Assembly (NCBI GenBank): GCA_029721435.1
Contig: CM056582.1
Location: forward strand, 41,064,611 to 41,128,610
Length of the DNA: 64,000 bases
Direction of reading: 5' to 3'
Source of the DNA: Gymnothorax reevesii
Taxonomy: Eukaryota; Chordata; Actinopteri; Anguilliformes; Muraenidae
The position numbers and the translations under genes were made by a program. This document shows positions 21,760 to 33,588 of the stretch, piece after piece. A model generated the notes under the pieces. The model was given only the letters and a program-made list of their open reading frames with translations, was not told the DNA's origin and searched no databases. The number at the start of each line of letters is the position of its first letter. Within the stretch, counting starts at the first letter, position 1.

Positions 21760-22075
21760 TTATTATTGTTATTATTAGAAGTTTTTACTCTTATTTTTAT
21801 TTGAATGCAAATTCAAAAACACTGTTAGTAACTCATGGCAACATATGTGAGGTCTGCGGAATTCTGGTGGCCTTGACACTGTGACATCAGTGATCATAGA
21901 ACCCTGCCAGTGGCCAACATTGGACATCATTTCTGCATTTCATTTTATGAAGCAGCTGAATTGCAACAGCAAGATAATTGAGAGAAAGCCTCAGATTTGA
22001 ATAGGTCATGTGGGAGACCACTAAATTTACATTGTACCACTTACTTTGCGTCACAGTAAGTATTTTATTAAACAT
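21760..22075 (+). repeat. Dispersed or duplicated repeat, copy 1
   Basis: It matches 23510-23815 in direct orientation almost base for base. Shared text includes CTTATTTTTATTTGAATGCA, AACACTGTTAGTAACTCATG, AGGTCTGCGGAATTCTGG and CAGTGGCCAACATTGGACAT. Both copies begin in an ATT-rich microsatellite and end at CACAGTAAGTAYTTTAT. No coding sequence. Confidence 0.8.
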
Positions 22076-23509
22076 TTGGTTGTTTTTTTTCTTGGGGATC
22101 AATATTTAAAAGATGATTTTGGAGAAAGTGTTTCCATATTGTTTGTCAAGGAATGTAAGAAACTCTTGAGAAAAGTTGTTAATGTAATGACATTATAAGC
22201 TACCAGAACAACACATTATGGTCACTCTCCTGCAGCTTGATGGGTTTATCAGATTTTGTGAGGTAATTAAAACTGACTTGTCATTTTAACCTTTCAAACT
22301 CAATGTGCTAGAGCATAGAATAAAAAGAAAAATGTGTCTGAGGTTTTTACGAAATGAACCAAGAGCAAACTCCAGTAAAATGCAAAAGGAGGTTTTATTT
22401 CTGAAGGGGGAAACCCCAACAGAGCTGGCAACAGTACAAAGTCCGCAATCCAAAATCAGAATCCAAAGGGCGAAATCCAGAGTCATACACAGGGCACCAA
22501 TCACAAAAATCGTAGTCAGACAAAAGAGGTCAAAAAACAAGAATGCGGCAAAAGTACATGGAATAGGCAAAGCTCAATATCAAGGACGGTCCAGTCAGAA
22601 AGATAAACTCTGAGAAATCAAGGCGAGAAACGTGGCACAAGAAAACTAGGGAGAACGATCTGACAAGAAAGTGAACCAAACAGACATCTTATATACACAC
22701 CCGGGGTAAACACATGACCAGGGAGAACAGGTGCAATCAATGGTAACAATGATCAGGGAGAGACACATGAGGAATAAACTAATTACATGAATTTGGCTGT
22801 AGCCAAAACGCAGACAGGGATCACAAGACAAACCTAAGAACAAAACAACATCTCTGGTTAAGAAGTACTAAAGTGCCAAGATAAAAGAAAAGGAAAGCAC
22901 AAAGTATAAATGGAAAACTGCAGCAGAGATAATTAGGGATAGGCAAGGAGGGCGGAGATTAGAATTGAGCGACTGCTGAGAGATCGTTAGTCAATTAGTA
23001 TGTGCAGCTATACAATCCCGAGTGCATGTTAGTAAGTTAGTAAAAATATACAATGTTAATTAGGGTTAGTAATTATCGAAAACAACAAACTGTTAGTGTG
23101 GTTAGTAGATAGTAAAAGAGAGAGGAAGGAAGCACACGAGATAATGAAGGAAGATTGAAAACCCAGAAACCAATAAATCACCCGAACGAGTGGCACGCAA
23201 GACTAGGGACCGTGGGCAAAGACCTACACAAGACAAGACAGGGTAGACGAAGTGTAATGCATGGAAATGAAAACATGGCATGAAAACTGAGGCATGAAAA
23301 AATAATAAAACATGAAATCTAAATTTCCAAAAACACAATACATGATCCTAGGAATGGTCAAAGGGCAGGCAGTGGTCACTAAACACAGAAATCCTAAACA
23401 TGGCAAGGCCAGGCACAGAACTTGACATGCAGAATCACAACAGTGTCACTGTCCAATTAATCCTGGTGCAGACTTAATATTATTATTGTTGTTGTCGTTG
23501 TCATTGTTG
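22076..23509 (-). other. Sequence between two direct repeats; possible retroelement remnant, no gene
   Basis: This is purine-rich (on plus) text full of CCAAAATC, AGTCATACACAGG and GACAAAAGAGG-type words, familiar from fish repeats but without recognisable gag or pol. The direct repeats that flank it lack TG..CA ends, so I do not call it an LTR element. The stretch 23.1-23.46 kb resembles the T-rich repeat at 17.5-18.5 kb in reverse. Confidence 0.4.
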
Positions 23510-23815
23510 TTATTATATGAAGTAGTTGCTCTTATTTTTATTTGAATGCAAATCCAAAAACACTGTTAGTAACTCATGGCAACATATGTGAGGTCTGCGG
23601 AATTCTGGTGGCCTTGACACTGTGACATCAGCAATCATAGAACCCTGCCAGTGGCCAACATTGGACATCATTTCTGCATTTCATTTTGTTATGAAGCAGC
23701 TGAATAGCAACAGCAAGATAATTGTGAGAAAGCCTCAGATTTGAATAGGTCATGTGGGAGACCACTAAATTTACGTGGTATCACTTACTTTGTGTCACAG
23801 TAAGTACTTTATACT
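23510..23815 (+). repeat. Dispersed or duplicated repeat, copy 2
   Basis: Direct repeat of 21760-22075, differing by a handful of substitutions and small indels (for example a TTG insertion before ATGAAGCAGC). The high similarity over about 310 bp suggests a recent duplication or two recent insertions of one element. Confidence 0.8.
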
Positions 23816-24430
23816 CTGAAGAATAAATAGGCTTTTAATTTTTATAATCATTGACTGGGTCAATAAAACTAGCTATACTAGATATGGAAGAGTTCAAAGG
23901 CAAAGTAAATGACAATGAATCCCACCTGCTTTGTGTTTCAATTATGGTGAAAATGGAAACAATTGAAAAGTTATTTATTTAACATTCCTTTACTCCACAT
24001 TAGAAGTTAACATGAAAACTCCATTACTGGGAGATTGTTTTACTCATGGGAACTTGGTTGTTTTCTACCTGTCTTTTTTTGGGCTGATAATTTTGCTTGT
24101 TTTCTTTTTCTTTTCTGAGCAAGTTGTGACTAGAATGTCATATCAGTTGCTGAGTATCAAAATATTAATAAGAACCAACATTCACAGCTACCATGACATT
24201 TTTGTGGGGATATTTTGGCTGTTATCCATTAATTTTCTCTCGTCACAAAAAGTTTATATGATGCAAAGTATTAGGCTAAAAGGTTGTGAAAAATCTTCAT
24301 TTACCATAGAAACTCTTGCCAGATTGGTATATACCATTATCCTTGTTTACATTGTTCGCCAGACTTCCTTCCCTGCCTTTTCTCACCATTCTATAATTCC
24401 TCCCATCTCTCTCTCTCCATCCACATTCAG
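23816..24430. other. Probable intron or upstream sequence of the candidate plus-strand gene
   Basis: AT-rich non-coding DNA ending in a long pyrimidine tract (about 24360-24430) that forms the acceptor of the next candidate exon. No earlier exon is recognised. Confidence 0.35.
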
Positions 24431-24538
24431 CGGTCCTTCATCCTCAGTGTGGCAGATCCTGTACGAGGGATCCTGTCGTTTTGGAGGTGGCCTTCGTCTC
24501 ACCCCAGGGGGCAGGGTTTTATTCAGCACGGGGCAAAG
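24431..24538 (+). CDS. Candidate exon A of an unrecognised host gene
   Basis: A strong pyrimidine tract ends in AG at 24430 (a second AG is at 24447). The donor is AAAG|GTGAAG after 24538. All three frames happen to be open. The frame that gives VVLEVAFVSPQGAGFYSARG ends with one spare base, which is exactly what exon B at 25248 needs; that phase match is why I choose it. No known domain. The alternative donor GCA|GTATGT at 24616 would use another frame. The gene is not identified. Confidence 0.35.
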
Positions 24539-25247
24539 GTGAAGGCAAGCAGGCCAGATTTGCGACGGTCCTCTGATCAGCAACGCCCCATCATCATCCG
24601 GACCTTTAGAAAAGCAGTATGTTTCACTACCAGAAAGAAAGGAGAGCAGTTATCAGCTACCTAGCAGACAAATTCTAAATGTACATTTCTGCATCATACA
24701 GTCACTGTATTCACATTGTTCCGCTGGTAAAGTAGTGAGATGTAAAATTTCATTTACTATTAAAAAATATATAATGTTCATAAAAACACTGAACCAATGA
24801 TGAACATTGGCTAAAGGTCTTTAGCCAAAGGTCTTTATAATATTTTGGCAACATATTTTCAAAAATGTGCTCCGAGTGTAACACCGCTGTTCCATAGGGC
24901 ACCAGCAGGGGATACTTGCCTCCACCCCACGAGCTTGGTTTTCTGGAGAAGGTAAACAAGGTGAGAGTGAGTTTCACTCTCATCATCTATTTACAAACCA
25001 GAAAAGTAAGAAGTATGATGCTTTTTATAGTGCATCATCTTATTTGTTTTTGAAAAAATAATGAAATTTTACTAGCATTGGAATTAACTCACTAAAATAA
25101 ACAAAAATAATTTCCAGTCATATAGTAGTGGACCCTTGGGTACAACTCTGTATTGTGTGAATTGTTTGTTTGTTTTTGGTAGCGCGAGGCTGAGTCTTAT
25201 ATAAAATGACCTGCTTTAATGATTTTTTTTTGGTCTCCTTCACGCAG
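24539..25247 (+). other. Probable intron between candidate exons A and B
   Basis: AT-rich sequence between the donor at 24539 and the acceptor TCCTTCACGCAG at 25236-25247. It contains no recognisable element. Confidence 0.3.
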
Positions 25248-25379
25248 CTGTGGGCAAAAAGTTTGCTCCTGAAAAGTCAGCAACTGTGGGAGCCCCGATT
25301 CTTCCAAGGCCCAGCATTGCACGACAGTGCACCAGAGCCTATGGATTGGGAGCCCTATCCACCCTGGTTAACTTGCCCG
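25248..25379 (+). CDS. Candidate exon B of an unrecognised host gene
   Basis: It is bounded by a pyrimidine-rich acceptor (TCTCCTTCACGCAG|) and a consensus donor (CCCG|GTGAGG). Its 132 bp read as 2 bases, 43 codons and 1 base. The translation, starting VGKKFAPEKSATVGAPILPR and ending LGALSTLVNLP, is basic, Pro/Ala-rich and free of stops. The other frames have stops or poorer composition. It joins exon A in phase. I do not recognise the protein, and a transposon origin is not suggested by anything in the sequence. Confidence 0.45.
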
Positions 25380-26137
25380 GTGAGGATCCACAGACTTCTT
25401 TTGAACAATAGCCCAATGAAGTCAAATTACAGAAGTACACAATCAGTTCTTTATGACCAAAGTTCATTGACATTTCTTACATAATAAAAATAGGCAAAAT
25501 AATGCACATGCCACAGTTAAAGAACCATGTCATTTCTCAGTTGAAAATTGAATAAAAGTTCTTTGCTGGAGTTAGCCAAAAACAGATCCTTTTTTAGAAG
25601 AGAGAACCTGTCAGATAGTCATTCAACACAGGCTCAGCTCTGCATTTAGAGGAGTTTAAACCCAATCCGAAAGGGCAGATATCACACACCTCCAAAATGT
25701 TTCTCCATTTTGCAGTCTCAAAACAGGTGTGGAAAACAGCGGTTGGATCTGTTAAACTCACTGAAATGGTTTGTAAATGTATCATCGATGTATTGAGGAT
25801 TAGTAGCTATGGTGGAAATTCTGATCTTCATCTAGTTAAAAATAGGTGACGATTTGTTTTCTTTCAAGGAAAGTGCTAAAATTTGGCAAAGTTCTGGTTT
25901 GTACAAAAGCTAGCTTTGAGTTTGGGTTAGGAACAGAACATCAATTTCCCCCTTTCAGACCACAATCTTATTTGAATTTTTCACTGATGGGTTATGCATC
26001 TGTTCCTCATGTAATATCCCTGTTGTTCTCCAGTTCAATGTGCCGTCTGCTCTCAATGGAGTTCCTGATTGAATTGCATTGTTGGTTAAAGTAGTTTTGT
26101 TTGGCAACTTCTTGCATTTCTGTCTCATGTTACACAG
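25380..26137 (+). other. Probable intron sequence; an exon may be missed here
   Basis: Exon B ends with one spare base, whereas exon C begins in phase 0, so at least one exon of length 3n+2 should lie between them. An 11-bp piece bounded by TTTTGCAG| and |GTGTGG near 25707-25717 would fit arithmetically but is far too weak to call. Confidence 0.3.
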
Positions 26138-26272
26138 AAGCAATGGTCTGAAGTCCAGGTTTTGAAGAAGCAGGTCTCTGTAATCGTGAGAGGGAAACCA
26201 CTTCTTTACTGCGGAGTGCTCAGCCTCAACTCGAAGCGCATCCGACAGTCACTGGAGAACAACCTCGTGAAC
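26138..26272 (+). CDS. Candidate exon C of an unrecognised host gene
   Basis: Acceptor TTACACAG| and consensus donor GTGAAC|GTAAGT enclose 135 bp, exactly 45 codons with no stop; both other frames are closed. The translation contains WSEVQVLKKQVSVIVRGKPL, then YCGVLSLNSKRIRQSLENN. The mix of hydrophobic strands and charged residues is that of a globular protein. It joins the next candidate exon in phase 0. The protein is not recognised. Confidence 0.5.
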
Positions 26273-26559
26273 GTAAGTCTACTGGTCTCTCCTCAATGAA
26301 CACCACCACTAACTCTCAGTGTGACATTTCTGATCAGATGAATTTTGCCTTCCCTTATATGCAGATGCAGATGACCACAGCCAAGTCTCTGGGAACAAAA
26401 AAAATGACCTTCAAACCATTTCTCAAGCCTGCACATGTGCAGAGCCAGGAGATGGTTGAGACACCATCAACCAATAAAACAGCAAAAATGTGAATACCAA
26501 TAATAGAAATGAAGAATGAAGAAGAACAAGGAAGCCTAACTAAAAAAAGTACCTGTACC

Positions 26560-26790
26560 TGTTTGATGATCAATGTGTATGGGTGTGTGTATGTGCGCGG
26601 GATGTGTGTGTATGCGTGTGCGGGATGTGTGTGTGGGATGTGTGTGTATGCGTGTGCAGGATGTGTGCATATGTGTGTGCGGGATGTGTGTGTATTTGTG
26701 TGCGGGATGTGTGTGTGTATGTGTGCGTGGGATGTGTGTGTACGTGTGCAGGATGTGTGTGTATGAGTGTACGGGATGTGAAGCAAGATT
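26560..26790 (+). repeat. GT-rich minisatellite
   Basis: GATGTGTGTGTATGCGTGTGCGG-like units of about 22-30 bp repeat about eight times. All frames stay open because the repeat lacks stops; the Cys/Val- or His/Thr-rich peptides are artefacts. It lies in the presumed intron between exons C and D. Confidence 0.85.
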
Positions 26791-27017
26791 GTATGCGTCT
26801 GATTATGTGTAAAAGGGTGTTTTATATGTATTTGTTTAAAAAAAAATCAGACCAAAAAAACCAAATGTAACAATGAGTGTAACGCCAAAGATAATCTGCA
26901 TTAAAATAAATTAACAAAACACCAAAGTCTTACTTGACTTGACGTACAATGTGTTTGAATAAAATTTCAATTAACTTGCATTTATTTTTGACATTAAACT
27001 TGTATAATATACTTCAG

Positions 27018-27068
27018 GCCTTTGTTTTGTCCAAGATAGAACAGCCACTTATTTTTCCACCAATCAGA
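27018..27068 (+). CDS. Candidate exon D of an unrecognised host gene
   Basis: ATACTTCAG| and AGA|GTGAGG bound 51 bp, exactly 17 codons (AFVLSKIEQPLIFPPIR). It begins in phase 0, as exon C ends. It is small, so the splice-site coincidence alone could arise by chance; the phase match and the sensible peptide raise it above noise. Confidence 0.35.
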
Positions 27069-27499
27069 GTGAGGACTATGCCTGCCTGCTATTGTAATAA
27101 CTACATGCTGGTCATGGTTGCTGTTGCTCTGACTGTTGTTGATCAATGCTGTAGATACATCAGCAATCAAGAGCTAAACCACACAGGTTTAAACAGAAAA
27201 TAATTTGCTTACTTCGGTTTTACTATAAAATGCCCTTCAACTGAGGAACAGCTTTGTTTGTTTTAGGATTAGAATTTCCTCATTTCTCTGATCAGATGAG
27301 TTGTGACTTGGTATGTAATGAGCTAGCACCAAAGGTACACCATACCACAGAAACTGCTTAAATTAATTTTCCATATTTGTAGAAAGTGCTAAGGGCTCAT
27401 GACCAAAAGCTTGGTAGATCAAACCGCGGTTTACTGCCATCACTCCACAATGAGTGAAATTCAAGCCAATTATATATTTTATAAAGACACGTCTACCCA

Positions 27500-28426
27500 A
27501 AATGCAACATTTTAACACTGTGCAACCTCACCTGATGGGACATAAGCTACTTCAGATGGATGTCAATACGCACCTGATCCTCTGGATCCTCTCCTTCCTG
27601 ACTGACAGGCAACAGAGGGTCAGAGTCAATGGTCACCTCAGCTCATCCAGGTCGGTTTCCACGGGAGCCCCACAGGGCTCTGTAATCTCACCTGTTTTGT
27701 ACACTCTGTACACCGATGACTGCAGGAGCACTAATCCAGGTATAACATACATTAAATACTCTGATGACACTGTGATCATGGACACTACAAACACGCCAGG
27801 ACTGCTACAGTCTGAGATGGATATTTTTGCAGAGTGGTGCAGGAGGAACTGCCTCGATCTCAACCCTTCAAAAACTAAGGAAGTGGTTGTCGACTTCCGC
27901 AAGAACCCCACCATCATCTCCACTCTGTCACTCAACAACCAGCTGGTAGAGAGGGTTGAGTCATACAGATACCTTGGGACAATAATTGATCACAGACTCA
28001 CTTTCCAATCAAACACTGAAACCATCTTCTCCAAATGTCAGCAGCGTCTCTTCTTCTTGAGAAAGCTCCGCAGACTCCAGGTTCATCAGTCAGTCCTGAC
28101 AGCTTTTTACAAATGTTTCATTGAATCCGTAATCGCCTTCAACATATCAGCCTGGTTTGGTTCACTATCTAACATCCATCGCAACCCACTAAACAAAATC
28201 ATAACGACGAGCAGTAAAATAATTGGTCTGGAGCAGGAACCACTCATCCACATTTACAACAGAAGGGTTAAATTAAAAGGTACACATAGCCTCAGACATC
28301 ACTCACACACTGCACAGCCATTACAGTCTGCTACCCTCAGGTCTGAGATACAGATCACTCACATTCAGGACTAAGAGAGCCATGTCAAGCTTTGTGCCCA
28401 CATCCATCCGGCTCATGAATGCCTGA
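27500..28426 (+). pseudogene. LINE reverse transcriptase fragment, frameshifted
   Basis: The fragment begins at FNTVQPHLMGHK of the RT palm and has the motif STGAPQGSVISPVLYTLYTDD. The catalytic box reads YSDDTVIMD, with both Asp present. It then covers LNPSKTKEVVVDFRKNP, the YRYLGTIIDHRLTFQ region and LFFLRKLRRL. Near 28275 the frame shifts. In the new frame come LLPSGLRYRSLTFRTKRA and SFVPTSIRLMNA, ending in TGA at 28424-28426. It has no endonuclease domain. Once an RT for retrotransposition, it is now dead by truncation and frameshift. Confidence 0.8.
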
Positions 28427-28737
28427 CTTACAGTATGTGTGTACTTGTGTAAGTATGTGTACATGTGAATCCTTTAACCCGACCAGGGATTGCTGCTTTT
28501 ATTTATTTACTTATTTATTGATTGATTGACTATATTTTAACAATTGTTTTTTATCCTACCCGTGTTTATCATGCTGACAGGCTTTCTTCTTTCTTCTCTC
28601 CAATTTCACTGTTTATTTGTTGATTGCTTGTGGTATATTGTGTTGTGTTTCCTGGTTATGTGAACTGTACACGCACTGATGCTCTGCACAAATGAAGTTC
28701 CTAACGGATAAATAAAGTTCTTTGAAGTTGAAGTTGA
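27500..28737 (+). mobile_element. 5'-truncated LINE (CR1/Rex1/L2 group)
   Basis: It starts inside the reverse transcriptase, runs through the C-terminal region and ends in a 3' UTR with a short repetitive tail (AAAGTTCTTTGAAGTTGAAG, about 28717-28736). Loss of the 5' part is usual for target-primed reverse transcription. It lies in the presumed intron between exon D and the later candidate exon. Confidence 0.8.
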
Positions 28738-29982
28738 TTTTACCGCATCCCGAGAATTTACGTGCATACAGAGCATTCCAAAATCTTTATTTAGCCAGTC
28801 GTCACTTGTAACTGAAAACAGTACGATTTTGAGGATGCTGGCTTGGCTTCATTGTGCCAGCACTGCGAAACGAAAGTGATTTTCCCCAGACAACGACCCA
28901 AATTTATTTCTGTAAGAACAACGAATGGCTCGTCAAACAATGCTTCTAGTGGGGCGGTTTTTTCCACTCATGACTGTTTTTGATGCACTTAGTTTGTACA
29001 GCCACCAGCACAAGTAACCGATGAACCTGTGGGAAACACTGACGTATTGTCCATTATTCAGTTGGTTTGTATTCAACATTATTGACTTGTGTAGGCTTGC
29101 CTGTCAGTTAACATTAAACTTACAAAAATCTGTCCCGCCATGTTACGTGTGTCATTCTGCCAGGTAATTTAAATGTTCACTCGGTCCATAATTATATGCA
29201 TATTGGTTCACTTCCTAAAATTGGCTTGCTTGGAAATGGCCTGATTTCTGTAAAAAGCATAATACACTACAAATAAAAGGATTCTAATGAGTGGAATATT
29301 CTCGTACCATGTACCACTTTGACAACCAGTTTGCGAAAGCTGTAGTTCTGTTGCAGCTACTCTTATTTTTTTCCTGCAATATTTTATCAATATCACCAAT
29401 ATAATATTTCATATGAATGTTAGTTATTTGGTATTAAATTCATAATTTCTCATGACATTATTGAAGATCTACTTAGAAATTGAGAATGTGGGACCTTAAG
29501 TAATACTGGTTAAGATATCTAGTGGTGTCTGCTGGGTTGGGGCGGAGTATAATGCGGTTCTACAGTAAGGTTTTGGTTCGGTTTTGTTCTTTCGGAGCTG
29601 CTGATTCAGAGTACTGGCACCTTTTTCATTCCAATTCAACACAGCATCACTCCACAATGAGGCACAGACTGCTGCATGGTCTGGCACATAAAAAGGGAGT
29701 ATCACATCTCTTCAGGATTGTCCAGATGTGGGAGCTTCGTGTGGGGTGAGAGAAGCCAGGCAGGGGCTGTGGTGACTTTGACATCCCGACTCTCCTGGGA
29801 GAAGCACAGGCATCTGACCCACAAGAAGGGCCTGCGAACCTGCGGTCATCAGATCCAGCAGAATGAGCACAAAGTTCAGCAACTGAAGGGCAAAGCGGAG
29901 ACCTGGAGAAATAAAATGAGATTTACTCTGTGCTTATGATATATGTGATATTATATAAGACAAAAAAAACCACTGAAAACAG
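28738..29982 (+). other. Non-coding, with two weak exon-like pieces
   Basis: Mostly AT-rich. Near 29712 an acceptor (TCACATCTCTTCAG|) is followed by a phase-0 frame GATTGTCCAGATGTGGGAGC.. that either meets a GTGAGA donor after ten codons or runs to a TGA near 29770. A second open stretch at 29760-29915 has two possible frames. I list these as possibilities only, because no consistent phase chain results. Confidence 0.25.
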
Positions 29983-30224
29983 CAAGTGCATTGGAGCCCA
30001 AGGACACGTCAAGCTCTGAGCTCATACCAGCCCCTGTTCCCATCAGTCTTGGTTCCAAGAGGATCAGTCCAGTATCAGGCAGTGTGATACTGAAGGCGTG
30101 GAGCCGCAGTGCTCAGCGCCATGTTCCCAACTCAAGGACTATCAGTACTCCAACATCTGACAAGTCTAAGAGTATGAGCCCTGCTTCAGCTTGTACTGAG
30201 GGTGAGGTTGATTTGCTTGGTTAA
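29983..30224 (+). CDS. Candidate last exon of a host gene
   Basis: After an acceptor (CACTGAAAACAG|) a frame starts with two spare bases and runs to TAA at 30222-30224, giving 79 residues. These are Ser/Pro/Thr-rich, with LGSKRISPVSGSVILKAWSR in the middle and an acidic end, TEGEVDLLG. The composition is that of a disordered C-terminal tail. It may belong to the same gene as exons A-D, but the chain between is incomplete. Not recognised. Confidence 0.35.
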
Positions 30225-31591
30225 GTTGTTTTTATAATGTCTTCAGATATTGCGTAAAATTGCTATACTGCATGATTTGATTTCTACGTCACAGGTGCAT
30301 CAGTGTCATGGTGCTTCCATGACTCAGTGCTCCCTCACCAACCCAGGGAAGAAAACTCAGGACTAACTCAGGAGTGTAGCAAATGGTCAGCTTGTGGGCA
30401 ACCTGCCCACAAAATTTCAGAGATATCCACTCATTACGATTTGAGTTATCTTGTACACTAATAGACAGTCAGACAAACCTTTGCCAGCAAAAACATTACC
30501 TCCTTGACAGAGTTAACACCTGAGCTGATTTTACAAAAACAAAGTGGTAATGCTGCAGCTTTGACCGAAGATTGTTCCAGGACTGGAGCGAAAAATAATC
30601 AAATGCTGGGCAACAGCCATGATTCTGGGGACAAGAAAAGATCATTTTCACCAATATGGCAGAATATTTGGATTGGTCAAATAGTGGGACAGCTTATTAA
30701 GTGGCTTAATAATCAGGCCTACCAAAGACAATGGCCAGGCTGTCACAAAAGTTGGTCAGATGGCTACCTTTTTCAAATAACCTGCACCACAAAATCGAAA
30801 ACGTCACATTTCTGCAAAACTTTGCACCACGATACTTCAAAGTTATTAGATTCTCCCCAGAACCAACTCATTAAGTCACACGGCCTGTAACAAACCCAGA
30901 GACGAACCATCTGCGCATGCGCACTCTCCTGAGGAAGTTCTGGTGGAGACGAAATGCCCAAGGATCTTACAGCATGGCAAGGATGTTTTATGTTCTTTCT
31001 CAAAAATACAGATACTTTATGCCAGGGCCGGCACCGGAACTGAAAATTTGGGGGCAAACATACGTCCATTTCTGATAAAAATTAGTCCAAGCAAGTTCTC
31101 AATCATTTTCCTTTATTAACATGTTTTCCAATTATCGTAATAATCAAGCTACAATTAAAGACACGGCTTCTCTCCCCCATGCAATCTAACAGCTACAAAA
31201 GTGTGCTAAATTCAAAACAGAAAAATAATTATAATTAGGTCAATGCACTGGCACTCAGCGACGGTCATTTTTTTTTCCAGCAAGAGCGGCATTTCAGAAC
31301 TCCTCTGCGAATGAAGATAATTTCGGCGACACCTACGCCTGTTTTAGCAGCACAGTCACCATACCTTGCTGTAAAAAGCTGTCCCACTGGAAAACATAAA
31401 CAAATGACACCACGTACTTGTCACCGAAATGAGTAAGTTCTCACTCTACCATTATGACCAAACCTATAGTCCGTATCGGCATAATGTCATCTGTCGACAA
31501 CTTGACATGGTGTAGGGAAAATGCTCAGACAGTGACCAAATATAGTCACAGTTACCAAATAAATTATAGGCAGTACTAGACATTATTTTAA
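30225..31591. other. No gene recognised; decayed repeats
   Basis: A fragment near 30410-30510 (AGACAAACC..GCAAAAACATTACCTCCTTG) resembles a common fish repeat end. The rest is AT-rich without exons I can support. Confidence 0.35.
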
Positions 31592-31750
31592 AGCAGTGGT
31601 TTCCAACCCTGTCATCAAGGAGCCCCCTTGTTATTGTGACTACTGAGGTCAGGCCCACCTGGATTGATCAGTTTGTCCAATCATGTCAGACAGGAAATAA
31701 AGCGCTGCCTTAAGTTCAGGAATTAGTAGCGCTGTGCATAAAGCCCATTA
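31592..31750 (-). repeat. Second copy of the 2482-2788 repeat
   Basis: This is the reverse complement of 2482-2586 plus 2751-2788, uninterrupted. It serves as the empty-site control showing that the MITE at 2587-2750 was inserted later. Confidence 0.7.
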
Positions 31751-32759
31751 TTGATAACATTTGAAATGTTCATGTTGTTCTAATAGTGAAATACAGAACA
31801 TCATTACAAATAAATAGGTAATTTCTAACCATGGAAATTACAGACCAAGTTAAATCTAAAGGCTTTAAATTGATAAAAGCGAGAACTCTGGGCCATAACA
31901 ACCAAACCCTTGGAACATGATGAAAAATTCAAAAACAAACCAGATAATAAGCTGCCATGCCAGAATAGTTTTCTTGTTAAATTCAAGAAAAGAATTACAA
32001 AATAAATGAAACACATTAGTCCAGCAACTGCTCTTTTGGTGGGAAATAAATACAGCATACATGGGGAGGCCTCATGAAAGCCTGTGCACTACATCATCAA
32101 TTATGCCCCCCTGGACCTCTAGCTCCAAAATCGCCCTGAAGTATCAGCAATCCAGAGGTACCAGGTGTTTTTCACTGTACACAGCTACCCAGCAGTTTTT
32201 CCCAGAAGACATGCTGCATAGCTAAAAAAAGGTGACATTTTTGTCTTATCTGACCAAAAGAAAAAAAAAAATGCAAATGACAGTTCCAATAATGTTTGGC
32301 TAATCTCAGGGTCACTACACATCATGAGTTTGTCTCAGGTAGGTCTTCTTTCCCGTTAACACCCAGACTGCACTTTACAAGACAGTATTGCACTTTTTCA
32401 TGAAATCTTGATTTTCTATCTCACATGAAATGGACTTCATCTCCAAAAATAACTGAATGACAAGGAGAAAGCTCTTTCTTTTCAGTCATTTTTAAACTAA
32501 AGATGAACATAGCAAATACCAGCTGTCTACACAGTGCAGCAACTAACGGGAAGATAATTGCGCAGCTTCTGCTGCATTTAATGCACAGACTGAAGCAGAG
32601 CATTATCTTAAACATGAAAAGCACACTGGCAGAGTTAGTTAACGATGAAGCAATACTATGATTTGCTACTGCAATGAAGGCAACTGAAAATGGGGCCTAT
32701 GCAATCACAGCAGTATGACTGCATTTTAAATAAACACAATGATACAATGACGGAATAAA
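31751..32759. other. No gene recognised
   Basis: AT-rich; no exon, RNA gene or defined repeat that I can support. Confidence 0.35.
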
Positions 32760-33003
32760 AATGGGCCTCGCTGAAGCGGGCAATATCCCTCAGCCCCGAA
32801 GGTTACTGCTGCAAGGTCAAAGGTCAAACTGGGACGAAACCTCGACAAGGCACACCTACCCCCCATGGGGAGTCCACATATGCCTTATGAACTTCCTGAC
32901 CCAAGTGGTTACAGAGAAATAGCCCGGACAAAATTGGCAGCCGCCCGCCCGCCGAAGAGACGACAATACCCCTCGTGCCCGGGTCGGGCTGAGGGGTAAA
33001 AAA
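32760..33003 (+). repeat. Dispersed repeat; right part identical in design to 1-90
   Basis: The right 87 bp match the window's first 90 bp. The left part adds GGTCAAAGGTCAAACTGGGA and GGTTACAGAGAAATAGCCCG, so this copy shows more of the element than the one at 1-90. No coding sequence. Confidence 0.6.
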
Positions 33004-33588
33004 GTATTCATATACTTTACCGACTAATAAAATTCTCAGTGACTCCAAACTTTTAAATACATAATCTCATGTATGGGTTACTGCTGGATTTCAAAAAATG
33101 TTTAACTGCCAATGCTGAACTCAAACACAACTGTTTTATATCAAAACAAACAATTTATTCAGCAAAATTCCATCAAAAGAAGAAAAGTCTTTTCTGGTAA
33201 TTCTTGACCCAGGTTTGATTACTTCTGGATTCAAGATAGCAGAGCACAGCGTTTATGCAGTCATCACATGGAAACATTCTAATGTTGCTGCCACCAATGA
33301 GGTCCAATACAGTAAATGGCTTTATAAGAACAAAAGGCTGACTCACAGATACTGGCAGAGGATAATTTTAGTTCAATGGCTCAAATCTTGTGCTAATGGT
33401 ACAGACTTTGCTCTTATCAAATAGGCTGCATCAAAATGTATAAACTAGCATGGAAGAAACTAACAATAATTGTAATGTAAAAAAAAAATCAAAACAACGC
33501 AAAAATATCCTAAACTAAATAAATGGCATTTACTATGCACCATTTATGGCCAAGAGACGTCCCACACACGGTTGCATTTACAGCCTGT
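33004..33588 (-). other. 3' flank of the hAT transposase gene
   Basis: This AT-rich sequence downstream of the transposase stop should contain the element's 3' UTR and inverted repeat. I could not identify the terminal inverted repeat or an 8-bp target duplication by eye. Confidence 0.35.

Noticed and set aside
22076..23509. Internal region of an LTR retrotransposon between direct repeats
   Set aside because: No TG..CA ends, primer site, polypurine tract, gag or pol.
24012..24542. 176-codon plus-strand frame as a gene
   Set aside because: It runs through the AT-rich intron and the pyrimidine tract before the candidate exon; only the part after 24430 is plausible, and then in another frame.
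26355..26812. Cys/Val-rich plus and His/Thr-rich minus open frames
   Set aside because: Products of a GT-rich minisatellite.
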